6,429 nt of DNA from Pseudomonadota bacterium (GTDB taxonomy: Bacteria > Pseudomonadota > Gammaproteobacteria > Burkholderiales > Burkholderiaceae): positions 1 to 6,429 of the forward strand of contig JAEZQX010000467.1 in assembly GCA_023441105.1 (NCBI GenBank), read 5' to 3'. The translations under genes and the position numbers were made by a program. Below the pieces are notes generated by a model. It made no database searches, was not told where the DNA came from, and worked only from the letters and a program-made list of their open reading frames with translations. Of the stretch, positions 6,250-6,429 are shown one piece after another. How positions within the stretch are numbered: position 1 is the first letter of the stretch; every line of letters begins with the position of its first letter.

Positions 6250-6259
6250 AAGGAGGTGA
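6250..6259 (+). promoter_or_regulatory. Perfect Shine-Dalgarno sequence of an interrupted gene
   Basis: AAGGAGGTGA is a full 10-base complement to the usual bacterial 16S rRNA 3' end and lies 5 nt ahead of an ATG at 6265. It marks a genuine translation start although almost no coding sequence survives in the window. Confidence 0.75.
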
Positions 6260-6264
6260 GACCG

Positions 6265-6308
6265 ATGGCCGCTCCCGTATTCGCGCCCGCGCGCGCATGG
6301 TTCCTAGG
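6265..6308 (+). pseudogene. 5' stub of a gene interrupted by an IS481-like element
   Basis: The frame begins MAAPVFAPARAWFL and reaches the insertion-sequence boundary after about 14.7 codons. It then reads into the element and stops at TGA 6358-6360, giving a meaningless 31-residue product. The stub is too short to identify. The perfect Shine-Dalgarno and the position 113 bp after the LysR stop argue for a real gene, possibly the LysR target. The remainder, if retained, should lie beyond the far end of the element outside this window. Confidence 0.6.
6303..6308. other. CCTAGG target site at the insertion-sequence boundary
   Basis: IS481-type elements are known to prefer NCTAGN targets, and CCTAGG fits exactly at the junction with the TGTGAAG element end. 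A matching copy would be expected on the other side of the element as a target duplication of 4-6 bp. Confidence 0.7.
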
Positions 6309-6429
6309 TGTGAAGCGTCAAGAGGTTGTTTCTGGACTTCTTGAGCCTAGTCATGGGTGAGATACCTCCGAGGCCTTGGTGGGGACGGTGCCAGTTGTAG
6401 TGGTGGATCCAAGCATCCAGGGCCTTCGA
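6304..6429 (-). CDS. IS481-family transposase, C-terminal 41 residues (partial)
   Basis: On the minus strand the frame entering at 6429 reads LDAWIHHYNWHRPHQGLGG, then SPMTRLKKSRNNLLTLHT and stop. The YNWHRPHQGLGG block is the conserved segment after the catalytic Glu of DDE transposases in the IS481/IS3-like integrase group, and the NNLL-LHT ending is typical of IS481. The N-terminal helix-turn-helix and the DDE residues lie outside the window. The stop codon TAG (plus-strand 6304-6306) comes from the CTAG target, not from the element, so the product's end is set by the insertion site. Confidence 0.88.
   Translation of the reverse strand, partial: SKALDAWIHHYNWHRPHQGLGGISPMTRLKKSRNNLLTLHT
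6309..6335. repeat. Presumed terminal inverted repeat of the IS481-like element
   Basis: The terminus begins TGTGAAGCGTCAAGAGGTTG and continues to about 6335. The shared pattern TGTGAAG..TCAA.AGGTTGT with the classical IS481 end is recalled, not searched. The inner limit is a guess because the opposite end is not visible. Confidence 0.6.
6309..6429 (-). mobile_element. IS481-family insertion sequence, one end only (partial)
   Basis: The element starts with TGTGAAG at 6309, a terminus that resembles, from memory, the IS481 end of Bordetella pertussis. It encodes an IS481-type transposase C-terminus on the minus strand. The visible end is therefore the one downstream of the transposase gene. 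Nearly all of the element (about 1 kb in this family) lies beyond the window. Whether it is intact cannot be judged. Confidence 0.85.

Noticed and set aside
5087..6298. 403-codon open frame on the minus strand opposite the second LysR gene
   Set aside because: Low-complexity Arg/Ala/His-rich translation, no motif, no ribosome-binding site; a shadow of the LysR gene.

Overview
The window is about 6.4 kb of GC-rich proteobacterial DNA. It most likely comes from a Burkholderiales (Alcaligenaceae-like) chromosome such as Bordetella, Achromobacter or a relative. This rests on a Bug/TctC-type solute receptor, two LysR-type regulators in a small catabolic gene set, strongly C/G-ending codons, and the end of an IS481-family insertion sequence. 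The genus is an inference from gene content and was not tested by any search.

Layout: (1) 31-1913, plus strand: a periplasmic Bug-family tricarboxylate-type binding protein, followed after 8 nt by an SMP-30/gluconolactonase-like lactonase, so the two are probably co-transcribed. (2) 1877-2836, minus strand: a LysR regulator that converges on the lactonase and overlaps its 3' end by 37 bp. (3) 2837-3030: a 194-bp divergent control region. It holds a candidate LysR promoter with overlapping dyads, a perfect 10-bp hairpin with a TTCG loop, and four tandem 14-bp imperfect repeats leading up to the next gene. (4) 3031-4933, plus strand: a luciferase-like (LLM) flavin-dependent monooxygenase and a flavin reductase carrying an unrecognised N-terminal domain of about 107 residues. 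Together they look like a two-component FMNH2-dependent monooxygenase. (5) 4934-5155: a non-coding gap with short repeats and a weak hairpin. (6) 5156-6151, plus strand: a second LysR regulator of the NodD/NahR-like kind. (7) 6152-6429: a gene start with a perfect Shine-Dalgarno sequence, cut after about 15 codons by an IS481-like element whose transposase C-terminus runs off the window on the minus strand.

Working together (inference): the first LysR probably controls the divergent monooxygenase/reductase pair. The Bug protein would capture an organic acid, the monooxygenase would oxygenate a substrate, and the lactonase could open a lactone product. That makes a small uptake-oxidation-hydrolysis module of unknown substrate. 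The second LysR may belong to the gene destroyed by the insertion sequence, and so may be a regulator whose target is lost.

The most notable observations are the 14-bp repeat/hairpin leader before the monooxygenase, the extra N-terminal domain of the flavin reductase, and the IS insertion in which the target CTAG supplies the transposase stop codon. I did not find convincing evidence for an entirely new type of system.
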